DNA from: Heterohyrax brucei
Taxonomy: Eukaryota; Chordata; Mammalia; Hyracoidea; Procaviidae
Length of the DNA stretch: 64,000 nt
NCBI GenBank assembly: GCA_028571685.1
Contig: CM053140.1
Coordinates: 148,909,701 to 148,973,700 of the forward strand
Direction of reading: 5' to 3'
Positions 32,061 to 44,815 of this stretch are shown in pieces; the first letter of the stretch is position 1, and each line of letters begins with the position of its first letter. The position numbers were made by a program, and so were the translations under genes. The notes beneath the pieces are model-generated. The model was given only the letters and a program-made list of their open reading frames with translations, searched no databases and was not told the DNA's origin.

Positions 32061-33892
32061 ACTTAAAGCACAAAAACAAAAACAAAAACATTTTTTAAAA
32101 TATGTGACCAGAATAACAACAACAAATTGCAACAGTGTAACATGCTATTCCTGGTGTGTGAATAAAAGCTTTATACAGAGAAGGAAATATTCCTTGGTCA
32201 GAGAAATACAAAATAAAGCAAAACTATACATATACACACATATACGTGTATACAATTATACATTTATTATCATCTAACTGGGTGAGAAGTTTTAAGGCAG
32301 GCACTTAGAAAAAGAAACCTGTACATACTACGTTATTACATTATGATTCTTAGGTGATGCAGAAATTTAGGGAAGGAAAATGCCAGTCAAAACGGTACCT
32401 GAAAATAATTTCATAAGCAGATTGCCAAGTTATTTTCACTACTTTGCATAGAGGAAAGATGCCCATGATGAGTGAGGACAGCAGAAAGTGGCAAAGGTAA
32501 ATGCTTGAAGTGTTTTACTTTAACGGGTTTAATGATTCTTAAAATTAACTTCAAGATTTAAAATGCAGCTTCCGAAACCACTGGGAACATCACTTTCATT
32601 TTGAAATGGATGAAGGTGAAGATAACAACTAATATAATAACACAGCCACACATCTTAGATGAGGCAAATAAATAACATTAATTTTCAGAGAGAAAATAGA
32701 TGGTTCTATTAAAGACTGTGTAATTTTGAAACTGCTGATGAGAAGGACAAATATAGAGGAGAACCACACGGAGTGTAGAGGAGAAAGAAACGTCAAATTT
32801 ATGGGGGAAGAAAGCTGCTGATTCTTTTTCTGTGCTGAGAAAAGAAATAAAACTATGAGAAGATATTCAAAATTCAGAACGATCACATACGCTTTTTATC
32901 ATGACTGATGTGGCTATCTCTGAAGCTCTCATTGAAGAAATCAAAAAACAGAAAAGAGAGAATACATTTTTGGTCTGTCTAAAAGATATAGGAAAAACCT
33001 ATTAAAAATAGAGACATATTTAGCTTCAAATTTTGATGTCTTCTCTCAACAGCACTTGGCTTGGCATAATGGGAAACTTCTGATGACATGAGACAAATAT
33101 TTTTTAAATATTGTGTTATTTAATGAGTTTCTTATAAGAGGAGTTTGTTTTCTTTTCCTTACATTCAAAGCATTTCTAAAACTGACTGCTATTTATTCTT
33201 TTTCTATAGTTACCAGATTTAACAAACAAAATGGAAGCATCCAGTTAAGTGCTAATTTAAGATAAACAATAAACAATTCTCAGTGTTACTCATTGCTTTT
33301 CTGTTACATGAATTAATATTAAATGGATCCACTATGTTTTGTCTGGAAATCACACAGTTAACATAAAATACATAGAACGACTGCTCTGTAAAAGGAAATT
33401 GTTGGACAATGTGATGAAGAAATAAAGTTTGACAAAAATGTTTTATTTTGGATTTTCTTGATCCAGTGTTTGAGACAAGAATTAGAGAGTAAGTGGTCTA
33501 TTTGAATGTGATACTAGGAAACAAGTGTTGGAGTAAATGGAAAAGACAGACGTAGGAAGGGAAATTCAGCCACTAAAACAGAAATCGTGCTACTGCTGTG
33601 GGAAATCTGTTGCTGTAGAGGCAATTCTAACCTGTAACAATCTTACAGGATAAAGGAGAATTGTCACTGTGACAAACTGTGCCTTCATCCTGCTATTACC
33701 ACTCTGGGAAATTATACCTTGATCCTTCTGGGGGTCCTGGAAGTTACCACAAAGCATTCACTTCATAAGCAGCCTACATGAGGAGTGAGTATGCTGCGAT
33801 ATACACAGCTTACCTTTGCCCATCTTTCGCTGAAATTATATAAGGGCTTTTAATTAACAGTGGAATCTCCAGTTGTGAAAAAAGTCATTTTA
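32061..33892. other. AT-rich unclassified DNA
   Basis: About 1.8 kb with no gene recognised. A short alternating purine-pyrimidine stretch (ACATATACACACATATACG) lies near 32228-32250. Confidence 0.45.
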
Positions 33893-34055
33893 AAAACCCA
33901 AACTCACTGCTGTCTAGTCGATTTCAACTCATGGTGACGCTACAGGACAGGGTAGAACTGCCCCATAGTGTTTCCAAGAAGTGCCTGGTGGACGTGAACT
34001 GCTGGCCTTTTCATTAGCAGAGGTAGCTCTTAACCACTATGCCACTAGGTTTTCC
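33893..34055 (-). repeat. AfroSINE, antisense
   Basis: Ends in the body box near 33900-33945 and has the tRNA-like head at 34010-34055 (GGTTTTCC at the right border). About 160 bp, so probably the internally deleted form. Confidence 0.8.
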
Positions 34056-34399
34056 AAAAAATCCTTGAGGCAGCTACATTGTAAGCCACTAAGGTCCCAT
34101 TGGGTAGCAAGTGTGCTAAATATGTCGCAAACTTGTCACCCAAAATTAGCCCTCTGAATTATACTTGGATTGCCCACTTTAACTCCCTGGGACACTTTTA
34201 TTTTCATCATAACAAAACACCACACCAAAATTACACATTGTTACCTAATTTGTCTTTACTCCTAAGTTTACATATTTCACAATTTTAAGAGAACTCTTGG
34301 AACATCTTTGTCTCTTCAAACAACAAATGTAAAAAATTAGATCTTCTGTCTTCTCTGTTCTTTTTGCTCATGTCATGTTAGTTGCGTCTTTGTTGTGTT
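34056..34399. other. unclassified DNA
   Basis: No gene or repeat recognised between two SINE copies. Confidence 0.4.
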
Positions 34400-34544
34400 G
34401 CTATGTGCTGTCAAGCTGATTCTGACTCACAGCAATCCTACAGATAGAGCAGAACTGTCCAATAGTTTCCAGTGAGCGCCTCATGAATTTGAACCGCTGA
34501 CCAGACAACCACAGCACCTAACCACTACATCACCAGGGTTTCCT
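34400..34544 (-). repeat. AfroSINE, antisense
   Basis: GCTGATTCTGACTCACAGCAA near 34414 and CACTACATCACCAGGGTTTCC at the right border are the two ends of the SINE. Confidence 0.8.
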
Positions 34545-35640
34545 TTACTTACCTAGAATGACTTTTTCTTTTCATTTCAGCTGAATCCTTTATTCAAATC
34601 CCATTCCTTCTGTGAAGCTTTCCTCAGTACTTATGTCCAACACGATGGATGTGAGAAGACAGAACATTTGGGGGAGAACTTTCAAGCTGCCTAATCAGGT
34701 TTTTGGGCTTAGAACATCTTCTTACAGGAAGTTAGCAACATATACAGGGTACTCTACCTCATAATGAAGAAGACAGATCCACTAACAGTGCTTTATTATT
34801 ACCAGTAACAACAATAATAGTAGTAGTAGTAATGATAGCTATATCTTATTTATTTAATTTATAGTTTATACAACAGATTGATTATCCATCAATATCCTTG
34901 AAATAATAATTATTAAATCTTTTAATGTAGAGAAAAACTAAAGATCTAAAAAGCTTAATAATTTGCCTTGGGACTGAATGGCTATTTCCAGTAGCTGAAA
35001 TAAACAATAGATTATAGCATGAAAGAAAGTTTGTAAACTACCTATATAATAAACAACTTTCTTATAGCAGTACAATATAAACCAAACAACTTTGTTATAA
35101 TAGTAGAATATAAGCCAGCACATTGTATATCATGTAATGAGCAAGTTAAGACTAATCTATAGAATAGGCTGAAAGAAATAACTCATTAAATCAGAATATT
35201 ACTGTTTTTCAGGGAAAGGAGTATCTGAGGTTATTGATTTTATATTGTGAGAAACAGAGCAGTAGCAGCAACTGAAAGAAAATGTAAAATGGTCATATGA
35301 CCCCTTAACATTAACAGCATCCATTAGCTCATCAAAAATTACAGGGTCTCTACATGTGCCCAGCACCGTAGTTACTACCTATGGGAAACGTAGAGATGAA
35401 TAAGACCAAGATACTTTTCTGAAGAACCACATAATCTGTTACAGGAGATACATGCTTTGAAAGCAAATTACAAAGTATAGTACAAAAATTTAAATAGAAA
35501 AACCAAGTATTTGTGAGAGAGAGAGAGTATGTCTACCCTCAATAACATCTGTTAACAGAGTGAATAATGCAAACTCAGTCTTCTAATTCCCAGGATGTAC
35601 TATGTTACATCACATGAAAAAGTCTTCGGAGGTATAGTTA
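34545..35640. other. AT-rich unclassified DNA
   Basis: No gene seen. Includes a short TAG repeat near 34816-34830 and a GA run near 35512-35528. 35000-35110 has repeated ACAACTTTCTTATA/ACAACTTTGTTATA phrases, a small local duplication. Confidence 0.45.
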
Positions 35641-36003
35641 AACTATGGATCTTGAGATGGAAAGATAATCTTGGATTATCCAGGTATGTCCTAAATGCAG
35701 TCACAAATATCCTCATAAGGGAAATGCAGAGGGAGATTACACAGAACAAAAGGAGGTAATGTGGTCACAAAGGCAGAGAATGCAGTAATGATGTCTCAAT
35801 CCAAGAAACCCAACAGAAAACAAAAAAGGAAGATTCTCCCATAGCGCCCTCTGAGGAAGCGTGCCCATGCCAACACTTTGATGTTGGATCTGTGAAACCG
35901 ACTTCAGACTTCCTAGCCTCCAGAACTGTGAGAGAGTTAATTTTGTGCTTTTAAGCCACAGTTTGTGGTCATTTGTTATAGCAGCCAAAACAAATTAGTG
36001 AAA
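35641..36003 (+). repeat. MaLR/MLT1-like LTR
   Basis: GACTTCCTAGCCTCCAGAAC, TGAGAGAGTTAATTTTGTGC, TTTAAGCCACAGTTTGTGGT and TTTGTTATAGCAGCCAAAAC appear in the order known for MLT1-type LTR 3' ends. The left boundary is uncertain. Confidence 0.65.
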
Positions 36004-36483
36004 TACCAAAGAAAAACAACAAGGATTTCATGTAAACAACTTTAAAGGAAAATAGTTTCTCCTAGATATGAAATTCATCTTTTCTGAGTTTTTACCTCAG
36101 CTTTAGACATGAATTTTTTAATTTCCTCTGGATATTCAAATCCATACAATTGAAAAAGACTAAGTGCCCATCTGGATGTTTGATGAGCAAATCTGAAACC
36201 CACCAAGAAAGATAAACCTTATACAGACATTGGGAAAAAGAGTATTTACATACAGAGAAGAGAAGCAGAGTAAGAACATCTTCAATAGCAGCCATCAGTT
36301 TCTTATGGTCAGTGAATCATTCTCCACGGCTATCTGCAGATTCTGGGCTTTCTGTTTCCCTCTTACTGAGACCATTCTCTCCCTTCTGGGAAGAGATACA
36401 GCCCTGGGGTTGCTGAGATGCTATGTGATACAAACATAAGCAGAACAAACAACTGCTCATCAGACCAATAATTATGTTTGCAG
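36004..36483. other. unclassified DNA
   Basis: No gene or repeat recognised. Confidence 0.4.
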
Positions 36484-36654
36484 GTACCCATTGCTGTTCA
36501 GTTGATTCTGACTCATGGCACACTACCAGACTCATAGCACCCTACAAGACAAGCCCCATAGGGTTTTTAAGGTGCAGCTGGTGGATCTGAACTGCTAACT
36601 GTTAACTTTTTGGTTAGCAGCCGTAACTCTTAAACACTGTGCTACTAAGGCTCC
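36484..36654 (-). repeat. AfroSINE, antisense
   Basis: Body box near 36487-36520, head near 36615-36654 (TTTTGGTTAGCAGCCGTAAC). A short internal duplication of the CTCATGGCAC/CTCATAGCAC phrase is visible at 36511-36541. Confidence 0.8.
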
Positions 36655-37587
36655 AATTGTATTTGTAGATAGATACAGTATTTAAGGTACTGTGACACTA
36701 TATCAGGGATAGACAAAATAACCAATAAAACAGAACAGTGTCTAGAAATAGACCCACACATGTACTTACAAGAGAGGTACTTGGTTGACTGGTTATCCAA
36801 ATGAAGAAAATACAAAAATCAAGATCTCAACATCAAACCACATACAAAACCCAATTTCAGAAAGGTTACAGATCTAAATGTGAAAACTTAGGATCTTCTT
36901 CACTTTGGAGTGGACAAAAAAGATTCCTAAACCTCCCTCTTTCTCTCTTTTTCACTTTCCCTCTTTCTCGTACACAAACATTTTATGATCCAGCTTATAT
37001 TAAATATCTGAAATAGAGAAATCCATTGACACAGTAGAAGAATGCTAGCTACTGGTGCTGGGAACTTGGGAATTAGAAAGCATCATCATAGTGCTTACTT
37101 ATAATTGGTGAATTTTATGTGGCTTATTCCTTAATATTTGAAAAAAAATTAGAAAGATTGAATAAGTGCTTGACCGACAAATGTCAAAATGCCTAGTAAA
37201 TCTTTTTAAAAACTGCTTGATTTCATACATTAGTAGAAAGCCACAAATGAAAATCAATATGTGACATCACTATACAGTCACTACAGAAAAATATGCTGAC
37301 ATCATTTCAATTCTGACTCATAGCAATGCTGTAGAAAAGTTAGAAAATGAAAAGAAAAAAAAGACAAATAATAATAAAAATTCCAGGGTTAGGATGTGGA
37401 GCAAGTAGCACTATCATATACAACTGGTAAGTGTTTAATAAGATATGACCCTTCTGTAAAAACTACAGGCTTCTTTGCTGTGTCTACTAAAGCTAAACAT
37501 ATGAATGACTTATGACCCACCAAATCAACTTCTAGTTTTATACGTGTCATATATATATGTATAGCTATATAATATGTATGTATAAAA
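36655..37587. other. unclassified DNA with a short SINE-like scrap
   Basis: No gene recognised. 37305-37335 (CAATTCTGACTCATAGCAAT) looks like a scrap of antisense AfroSINE. A TA-rich microsatellite-like run lies near 37545-37580. Confidence 0.4.
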
Positions 37588-37752
37588 AAACACCTTTGTC
37601 CTTGAGTCAATTCTGACTTACAGTAACCCTGTAGTAACTCTATAAGACAGAAAATAACTGTCCCATACAGTTTCCAAGGAGCATCTGGTGAATTCAAACT
37701 GCTGACCTATAGCTGACAGTGGTAGCTAACCACTATACCACCAGGGTTTCTC
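37588..37752 (-). repeat. AfroSINE, antisense
   Basis: TGAGTCAATTCTGACTTACA near 37603 and ACCACTATACCACCAGGG near 37728 mark body and head. Confidence 0.8.
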
Positions 37753-39147
37753 TGGGCATTATATAGTAAATATAAATGAATACACACGATATCCAAAATA
37801 CATGGACAAAAATGGTCATATGCCGAACTAGAGAAATACAATATAACACTGAGTTTAAGAAATCATATACAAAACAATTCTGTTCACATAAAGTTCAAAG
37901 TAGACAAATAAATCATTGCTGCCAGAAGTCAGGATAAAGGCTACTCTTGACAGAGTTGACTGCAAACAGCAAAAGCAGCCTTCTAAGATGCTGATTAGGT
38001 TGTTTCACCATCAGTGTAATCATTGCATGGGTGCATTTACTTTGAGAAACACCATCAATTTGTGTATGTGTGATGTAGCGCTTTTTTAGGCATGTTCAGT
38101 CCAACTAAATGTTTTAAAAAAACAGAGATGGCATCTTTATCCTTCCGTAAGAAAAGAAAATTTGAGTTTTTAGTAAGTGCCTTTATGTAGGTCAACATTT
38201 CTCATTATACTTATGACTGTGATAATGGAAGGAAATAAACTGACTGTAGCCGACAGCTTCAATTTTACATGGTTATTATGAGAAGGTCTAGCTAATAAAG
38301 TGTCGTGATTTTGATACATTTTAAAACAGAATCTGTAAAACTGAATAATGACAATGGAAAGAATTTACCTTGATACAACTGTTTAATAATCTTCAATCAC
38401 TTAGAACTTTCTGTGTGTGGGATTAAGGGACTTACTTAATGTAATGATCATTTCTGGATTTTAATCATGGTTGGCTTTTCTAAATCTTTAGGCTACAAAA
38501 CTCGTGTTTTCCTGGTATGTTTTTGACTACTATTCTTAAGACATTTCTTGCTACTCTTCAACTGGCTACCACTAACACAGAGTGCAACTATTCTCAGGGC
38601 TTTGTCTTCAGCAGAGGCTTTCTCCCTCTAAACCACCTCCCTAGACGATCTCATACTTTGGTATTTCTAGATGATGTGGCAATTTGCATCTATTGCATTG
38701 AATGCTCCAGTACACTGGAGACTTAATTTCTTACTGTCTGTTAAACAACCTGATAGAATATTCTCTCAGCAACTAAATAAAACATTTTCAAATCTGAACT
38801 TCTTTACTACCTACCTGTCTTCCTGAAAACTTTTTTGTTACTAAAATCTTTGCAATCCTCATCAACTGCCAGATTATATTGACTCTAACTTTGCAATGTC
38901 TTTCATATATGTTCTCCTCTTTTCATCCCCAGTACTACTGTCCTAATTTGGAATCTTATTACCTTAATTAATTTCACATCAGTAATCATCTATCAATATT
39001 TGCAACATGGTAGAGGCTGTAGAAGGTGCTGGAGGTAGTGATGTATATATTAAAAACAAAAAACAGCTCTTGTACTATAGTTTTATCAGTCTTTTGTGGG
39101 AAAGTAGAGAACAGTTATAACAGTATTCTAACTATAATTTGAGAGCT
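37753..39147. other. unclassified AT-rich DNA
   Basis: About 1.4 kb with no gene or clear repeat. Confidence 0.4.
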
Positions 39148-39335
39148 GCTGTTTCATGCTGTCAAGTCCATTCTGACTCAAAGCAACCCTGTAGGATAGA
39201 ATAGGGTTTCCTAGGCTGCAACATTTATGGGAGCAGATGGCCACACCTTTTCTCCTGCAGAGTGTCAGGCAGGCTCAGAATACAGACTTTTAGGTTAACA
39301 GCAGAATGCTTAACTCTTGCAGCACCAAGGCTCCT
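39148..39335 (-). repeat. AfroSINE, antisense, longer form
   Basis: Begins at GCTGTTTCATGCTGTCAAG and ends at the head with CAGCACCAAGGCTCC. The middle contains extra sequence relative to ~155-bp copies, consistent with an undeleted, older form. Confidence 0.65.
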
Positions 39336-39394
39336 TATTCATAAGTAATAGATAATAAGTTAGCCCAAATCAGAAAAACAAGAAACCAAAATAG

Positions 39395-39588
39395 TCGCCA
39401 TCAAGTTGATTCTAACTCACGATGGCCACAGATATGCAAAGTAAAACTTCACTTTGCAATTTTCAAGGATCTGACCTGTCAGAGGCAGATTGTTAGGTCT
39501 TTCTTTTGAGACTCCACTGAGTGGGTTTAAACAGCTGAATTTTTGGTTAGTAGTTGAGTACTTAACCGTTTGTGTCACCCTGGAACTC
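39395..39588 (-). repeat. AfroSINE, antisense, longer form
   Basis: GTCGCCATCAAGTTGATTCT near 39396 and the head region with GGTTAGTAGTTGAGTACTTA near 39543 mark the copy. Highly diverged. Confidence 0.6.
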
Positions 39589-39597
39589 CAGGGTACA

Positions 39598-39752
39598 TAC
39601 TACCCGCTGCTGCTGAGTCAATTTCAACCCACAACTACTCTATAGGGCAGAGTAGAACCACCCCACAGAGTTTCCAAGAAGTGCCTGGCAGATTCCATTT
39701 TGGTTAGCAGCCATAGTATTTACTCACAATGCCACCAAGGTTGCCAGGATTT
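39598..39752 (-). repeat. AfroSINE, antisense
   Basis: Third antisense SINE in ~600 bp. CTATAGGGCAGAGTAGAACC and GTTTCCAAGAAGTGCCTGGC are close to consensus wording, so it is less diverged than its two neighbours. Confidence 0.8.
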
Positions 39753-39755
39753 CTG

Positions 39756-40640
39756 AAACTCAGCATTAATAACATCCTCAGCCAGGATAATCTTTCTGTG
39801 TGTGTACTTCTGTCCTGTGCATGATAAAGTGGTTTTCACTATCACCGGCCCCTACCCACTAGATACCAGAAGTACCCTCATTCCTCATTATATGACAAAA
39901 AAATGTTTCCAAACAGTGCCAAATGTCACTTTAGGGGCAAAAGTGTCCTAAGGTAAGAATCAGTTTTATAATGTCATTTTGATTGTCCTACATTTTTTTC
40001 CCAGTCTACTGTTGGCATAATCAGTATTTTTCCTTAATGTACTTCAACTATTTATCACATTTTTTCCCCTGAAACCCACTAAAGATGATGTACTGCCTAA
40101 TGAATACTTCTGAGAATAACATTCAAGTCTATCAGTTCAATTTTGACTGCAACATATCTCTGATCTTAAAATCAAGTATACTCAATTCTTCAATCAATGT
40201 TTGGGTCATTGTGAACATTTTTTTCAAGACATTCCCAAACTCTTTAGCTTCTCTTACTTTACACAGGGTATTATGACCTTGATATTATTTTATTATGCAA
40301 GTTTCTATTTCTAGAAATAATAGCAATAACAATTTATAACAATAACAATAACAAATACAATTTCCTAAGAAATTGTAAAGAGTCACAAACAGTGCAAGCC
40401 ATGGTAATAATAATGAATGCAAATATAGTATTATCACTATTCCTGATTTTTCAGTACTGAATATTATTCTCCAATGCCTATCTCATGTGAAAATGTCTTT
40501 ATCTTATCTGAACTCTTATCATTTTAAACAAATAAACTATCATTTATTTTCCATATTATTTAGCACTTGTTTTTTAATTCACTGCAATTCATTTTTGTTT
40601 CACATCCGAATCTCTTCATGGATCTTCTTAATTATTCCAT
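39756..40640. other. unclassified AT-rich DNA
   Basis: No gene recognised. An AACAAT-type simple repeat lies near 40325-40357. Confidence 0.4.
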
Positions 40641-40647
40641 GAGTGTT

Positions 40648-40981
40648 TTGGTCATCTGGTGCTGCTTTCTCGATGGTATCAGGGCCCCAGCTCTCTTCTT
40701 GCTTCTCTTTCATTTTATCTCATAGATAGCAGGATAAAATGTGGTACAAATCACACTCCAGGGAAACTCTCTACACTAGAGCAGGAATGTGACCTTAGGA
40801 AGGGTCTTACAGCCCTCCCTAATCCTCTCTAGTTTAATCCAATCTACTAGCTACAGGCAGAGATTAGGATTTACAGCATAGAAAAAAATCACAAAAAGAA
40901 GGGTAATTACAAAATACTGGAAATCATGGCCCAGCCAAATTGCTACACACATTTTTGCAGAGTACAATTTAATCCATGACA
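40648..40981 (-). repeat. MaLR-type LTR, internally deleted
   Basis: Right end (CCAGCCAAATTGCTACACAC near 40931 to AATCCATGACA at 40981) matches the copy at 2894-3382. The middle is shorter than in that copy. Confidence 0.6.
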
Positions 40982-41154
40982 ATGAGGTACATCTACAACA
41001 TATTTTGCTAACTTTTGCCATAACCTAGTGCCACCTACATGTCCATCACAAAATAAATATTGCAATACGTCTTATAATGAGTATTGTGAGAAATCCGTCT
41101 ATTATAAGATACTTATAATTGTTAGCATTTTTGGGGAACATCTGTTATGTTCCA

Positions 41155-41308
41155 GAAACACCGGTGGCATAGTGGGTAAGTGCTAAGTCTGCCAGCGAAA
41201 AAGTCAGCATTTCAGCCAGGCACGCCTCAGAAACCCTAAAGAGCAGTTCCACTCTTTCCTGTAGTGTTGCTATAAGTCAGAATTGACTTCACAGCAGTGG
41301 GTTCAAGC
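41155..41308 (+). repeat. AfroSINE
   Basis: Head GAAACACCGGTGGCATAGTG at 41155, body box TGCTATAAGTCAGAATTGAC near 41269. About 155 bp. Confidence 0.85.
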
Positions 41309-41802
41309 ATTACATACCAGACATTGTCCTGGGAAAGTTATGCAAACAATTGCTTATACTTGACAATACTGCAAGGTTATTATTAACGTACAGATATAGA
41401 ATCAAAACTAAATAGAAACAAGTCGCGGGCCCAATTTTCCATAGTCAAAAGCTGACAAACTAAAACTAAATTGTGATCCCTCTATTTATAAAAGCTTTAA
41501 TCTTCTGTTATGTTTTGCTCTCCCATTCTATGTGAAATATGTACAAGCTGATGGCTGATCCAATACTATTCAATAGAATTATGATGAAAACTTCATATTT
41601 AATTAAACACTTTTATATTAGCCACATTAAAAATTTAAGAAAAGCAGGTGAAATCAATTTTAGTAACATATTCTACTTAAACCCACATGTCTCAAATATT
41701 CTCATTTTATCATATAACAACATGAAAATTATTTTAATGACATATTTCATATTCTTTTTTTTTAATAATGAACCTTCAAAATTTGTTAAGGAGCTGTATT
41801 GA

Positions 41803-41990
41803 CACATGGTAAAAAACTTTGCTGTTAAATGAAAAGTCAGTGACTCAAACCCACCATCTACTGTCTGGGTAAAGGATGTGGCAATCTACTTCCGTAAAGA
41901 TTAAAGCCTTGGAAGCCCTATGGGGCTGTTCCATTCTTATAGGGTGACTAGAAGTTGGAATTGATTCAAAGGCAATGGGTAATGAGTTTT
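41803..41990 (+). repeat. AfroSINE, long form
   Basis: It keeps an internal segment (GATGTGGCAATCTACTTCCG and TAAAGATTAAAGCC near 41874-41908) that copies such as 53848-54003 lack. Long and short forms in one window are useful for dating. Confidence 0.75.
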
Positions 41991-42989
41991 TCAAATTTCA
42001 TTTGTATTTTAAAAACTCAGTTTGGACTAGTCACATTTCAGGTCCTCAGTAGTCACATACGGCTGATGACTACCTATTGGACAAGCAGTAACGTCGACTT
42101 TTTGTTGTTGTTGTTGTTTAAAGTTTAAATGCTCACTTATTAGGAAATGGGTCTCAATTCTTTAAAACAAAAAGTTATTTGCTCTCCAGACTGAAACACT
42201 TCTATAAATTTTTAAGTGTGTTTTCTTTTTGAAATAGCTTGGGAGACTTTAGGTTTCACTTGCTACTCTAGGAGTCTGAGGTTTGGAAACAGGCGTTTGC
42301 TGCACTGGGGTTTTCTTTATAGCTACTATATGCCAATTCTTTCCTAAAAGCGAAGAGGAACACTGCTCCCCTTATGTACCCTTACAGTTCTTGATAACAG
42401 AAGAGTGGTTGGTCTCCTACTGTGCTCATTCACACTAAGGAAGGGATCAATTCCATCTAGTACATTTCTATTGAGTTATTATATAGGTTTTCAGGGAGAA
42501 GTGGGTACTAATATGTGTAAATAAGGCAAATATATCTAGACTCATGCCTAACGTATGTAGAATCAACTTTCCTTTCATATGGATTTTCATGCTAGTGAAA
42601 TGAATGAGGAATGTGATGGGAGATGAGGTCAGAAAAACAGAGTTTTGTAGATCATGTTAAGGAATTTGTATTTGCTTCCAAGCATGAGAATTTTCATACA
42701 GGGAAGGGATATGATCTTATTTACATTTTCAGAATATCACTCTGGCTGTTCTGTGGGACAGACAGAGGTGGGAAAATTAGAAGCAGTTAGAAGGAAAATG
42801 AACCATTCTAGGCAAAACATACTGGCTTGAATCAGTGTGGCAACCATGGATATGACTAGAAATTCAAGGTATGCTTTGATGGTTGAGACAACATTTGGAC
42901 TTTCAGATTAGATGTCTACTGTGAAAGTAAGACAATAATTATGGATAATTTCTAGCCACCATTCCAGTTGGAGGAAGCAATGAAAAACA
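41991..42989. other. unclassified DNA with an old repeat-like part
   Basis: 42640-42900 resembles an ancient mammalian interspersed repeat (ATATCACTCTGGCTGTTCTG wording near 42734) that I cannot name securely. A TTG run lies near 42097-42117. No gene recognised. Confidence 0.35.
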
Positions 42990-44815
42990 AATTACTAAAA
43001 TATTACTAAAATATTTAGTGAGCATTTGTTGAGACATACTGACCTCCAAGCACTGCTTTTGCTGTATCTCATAGGTTTTAGTAGGATGTATCCTCGTCAT
43101 TTGATTTTATGAATTCCTTTATTCCATCTTTGATTTCTTATGTAACTCAGAAGTTCTTGAGGAATGTGTTGTTCATCTTCCACGTGACTGATTTTTTTTT
43201 TTATCCTTGCTTTTCTGCTATTGATTTTGAGTTTTATGACTTTATGGTCCAAAAAGATGCTTTGCTATATTTCAGTGCTTTGGATTTTGTTAAGACTTGT
43301 TTCGTGGCATAATACATGGTTTATCCTGGAAAATGTTCCATATGTGTTGGAAAACAAAGTATACTTGTCTGTTGTTGGGTGGAATGTTCTGTATATGTCT
43401 GTGAGGTTGAGTTGGTTGATTATGGCATGAATGTCTTTTACGTTTTTATTGGGCTTCTTTTCGGAGTTCTTTCCCTCGTCCACGGTGGTATGTTGAAGTC
43501 CCCTACAGTTAGAAGCCCCATCGCTGGGGTCATACATACTTAATAAGATTATGTCTTCCTGATGTACTGACCCTTTAAACAATATAAAGTGACCTTCTTT
43601 GTCCACTGTGGTGGGGTTTACTTTAAAATCTATGTTATGTGCAACTATATTGCCACTTCTACTCTTCCTAGAGTGCTATTAGCTTGGAATATGTTTTTCC
43701 ATCCTTTAAGTTTCAGTTTGCTTGTATCTTTGAGTCTAAAATATGTCTTTCGTAGGCAGCATGGCTTTTTCAACCGCACTGCTACTCTTTGTCTCTTTAT
43801 GGGTATGCTTAACCCATTTATGTTCAATGTGATTTTTGATTTGCGTGAATTTAATGCTGTCATTTTGATGTCTTTTTTTCAGTGAGCGGTTGACAGACTC
43901 TTTGTTCCGCTTAATTTTCTATACTGAGCCATTTATCTTTACGTGATTTCTTTTCATCCTTGGTGGCTTTATATCTGCTAAGAATTCTTGGTTTTGTTTC
44001 TTATTTTGATGTGTAGGTTTGCCGATTTTCTTTGGAATAGTAAAAATTCAGAAATGATCTCACTGAGTAGTTAGAACTCTTGCTAGGGACAGGGGCCCCA
44101 GCATTAGTTTACTTTTCTTGCATGTGTTCGGCCCAGGTGCCCAGTCGGTTGACCCCCAATTGTGCAGAATCTGTGGCGGAATGTTGATTGGCATGAACTC
44201 AAGTCCAAGCTGCACACTGTGAAAGATAAACTGCAAACACCACACATTGAAAAGAGGGTGGGGGGAGATCCTGCAATGAGAAATGGAAGTGGCAGGCAGG
44301 TCTTAGCCTGGGGAAATGGTCTGTTTTTGCTCTAAGTCCTCATGTCAATGATGCCACTTCAGGTACCACATCAGAATCAAGTGCCCTGCACAGTACAGAG
44401 AAGAAAATGGGGAGCGCAGAGGAAAGGGAGAGAGTTTGTGCCTCAGGGAAGGAGTTTTGAGCCACGCATATCTGTCTTTACTTATCTTTTGGCATTCAAA
44501 TGGAAGAATGCTGCAATTCTGTGGGCATGTGTTTCCAGAGTATTGCTTCTCTGAGAAAAATAGAGTCTCCAGAGTTGGCTGTGTTCATGGCACTGGCATG
44601 GAGGGACCTTTTTCAGAGTGTAGACTCCTAGAGTTCATCATGTCTTGTTTGGACAACTTGTGCTCAGTCTCCCCCCTCTATCAGCCAACGTGTTCTCACT
44701 GTGTTCAGGGCTTCTAGGATGTCCTACTTGAACAGTTAAATTGTTTTTCTGGGTCTTTGTTGTTAGAGGGATTGGAGGATGGCTCTGGCTATTTATTCCT
44801 CCATGTTAGCCCTGT
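42990..44815 (-). mobile_element. L1, antisense: 5' UTR joined to ORF2 endonuclease/linker region
   Basis: On the minus strand, 44815 to about 44060 resembles the L1 5' leader: it begins with AACATGGAGGAATAAATAGCC-type wording also found in the copy ending near 55680. Then 44050-42990 is ORF2 sequence between endonuclease and RT; a minus-strand frame at 43265-43606 is open for 113 codons and contains endonuclease-like wording (INQLNLTDIYRTFHPTTDKYT). ORF1 appears to be missing between them. Confidence 0.65.

Noticed and set aside
35000..35123. Repeated ACAACTTT(C/G)TTATA phrases as regulatory sites
   Set aside because: Only two imperfect copies in AT-rich DNA; more simply a small local duplication.
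43109..43885. + strand frames of 67-98 codons resembling membrane proteins
   Set aside because: They are complements of minus-strand L1 ORF2 sequence.
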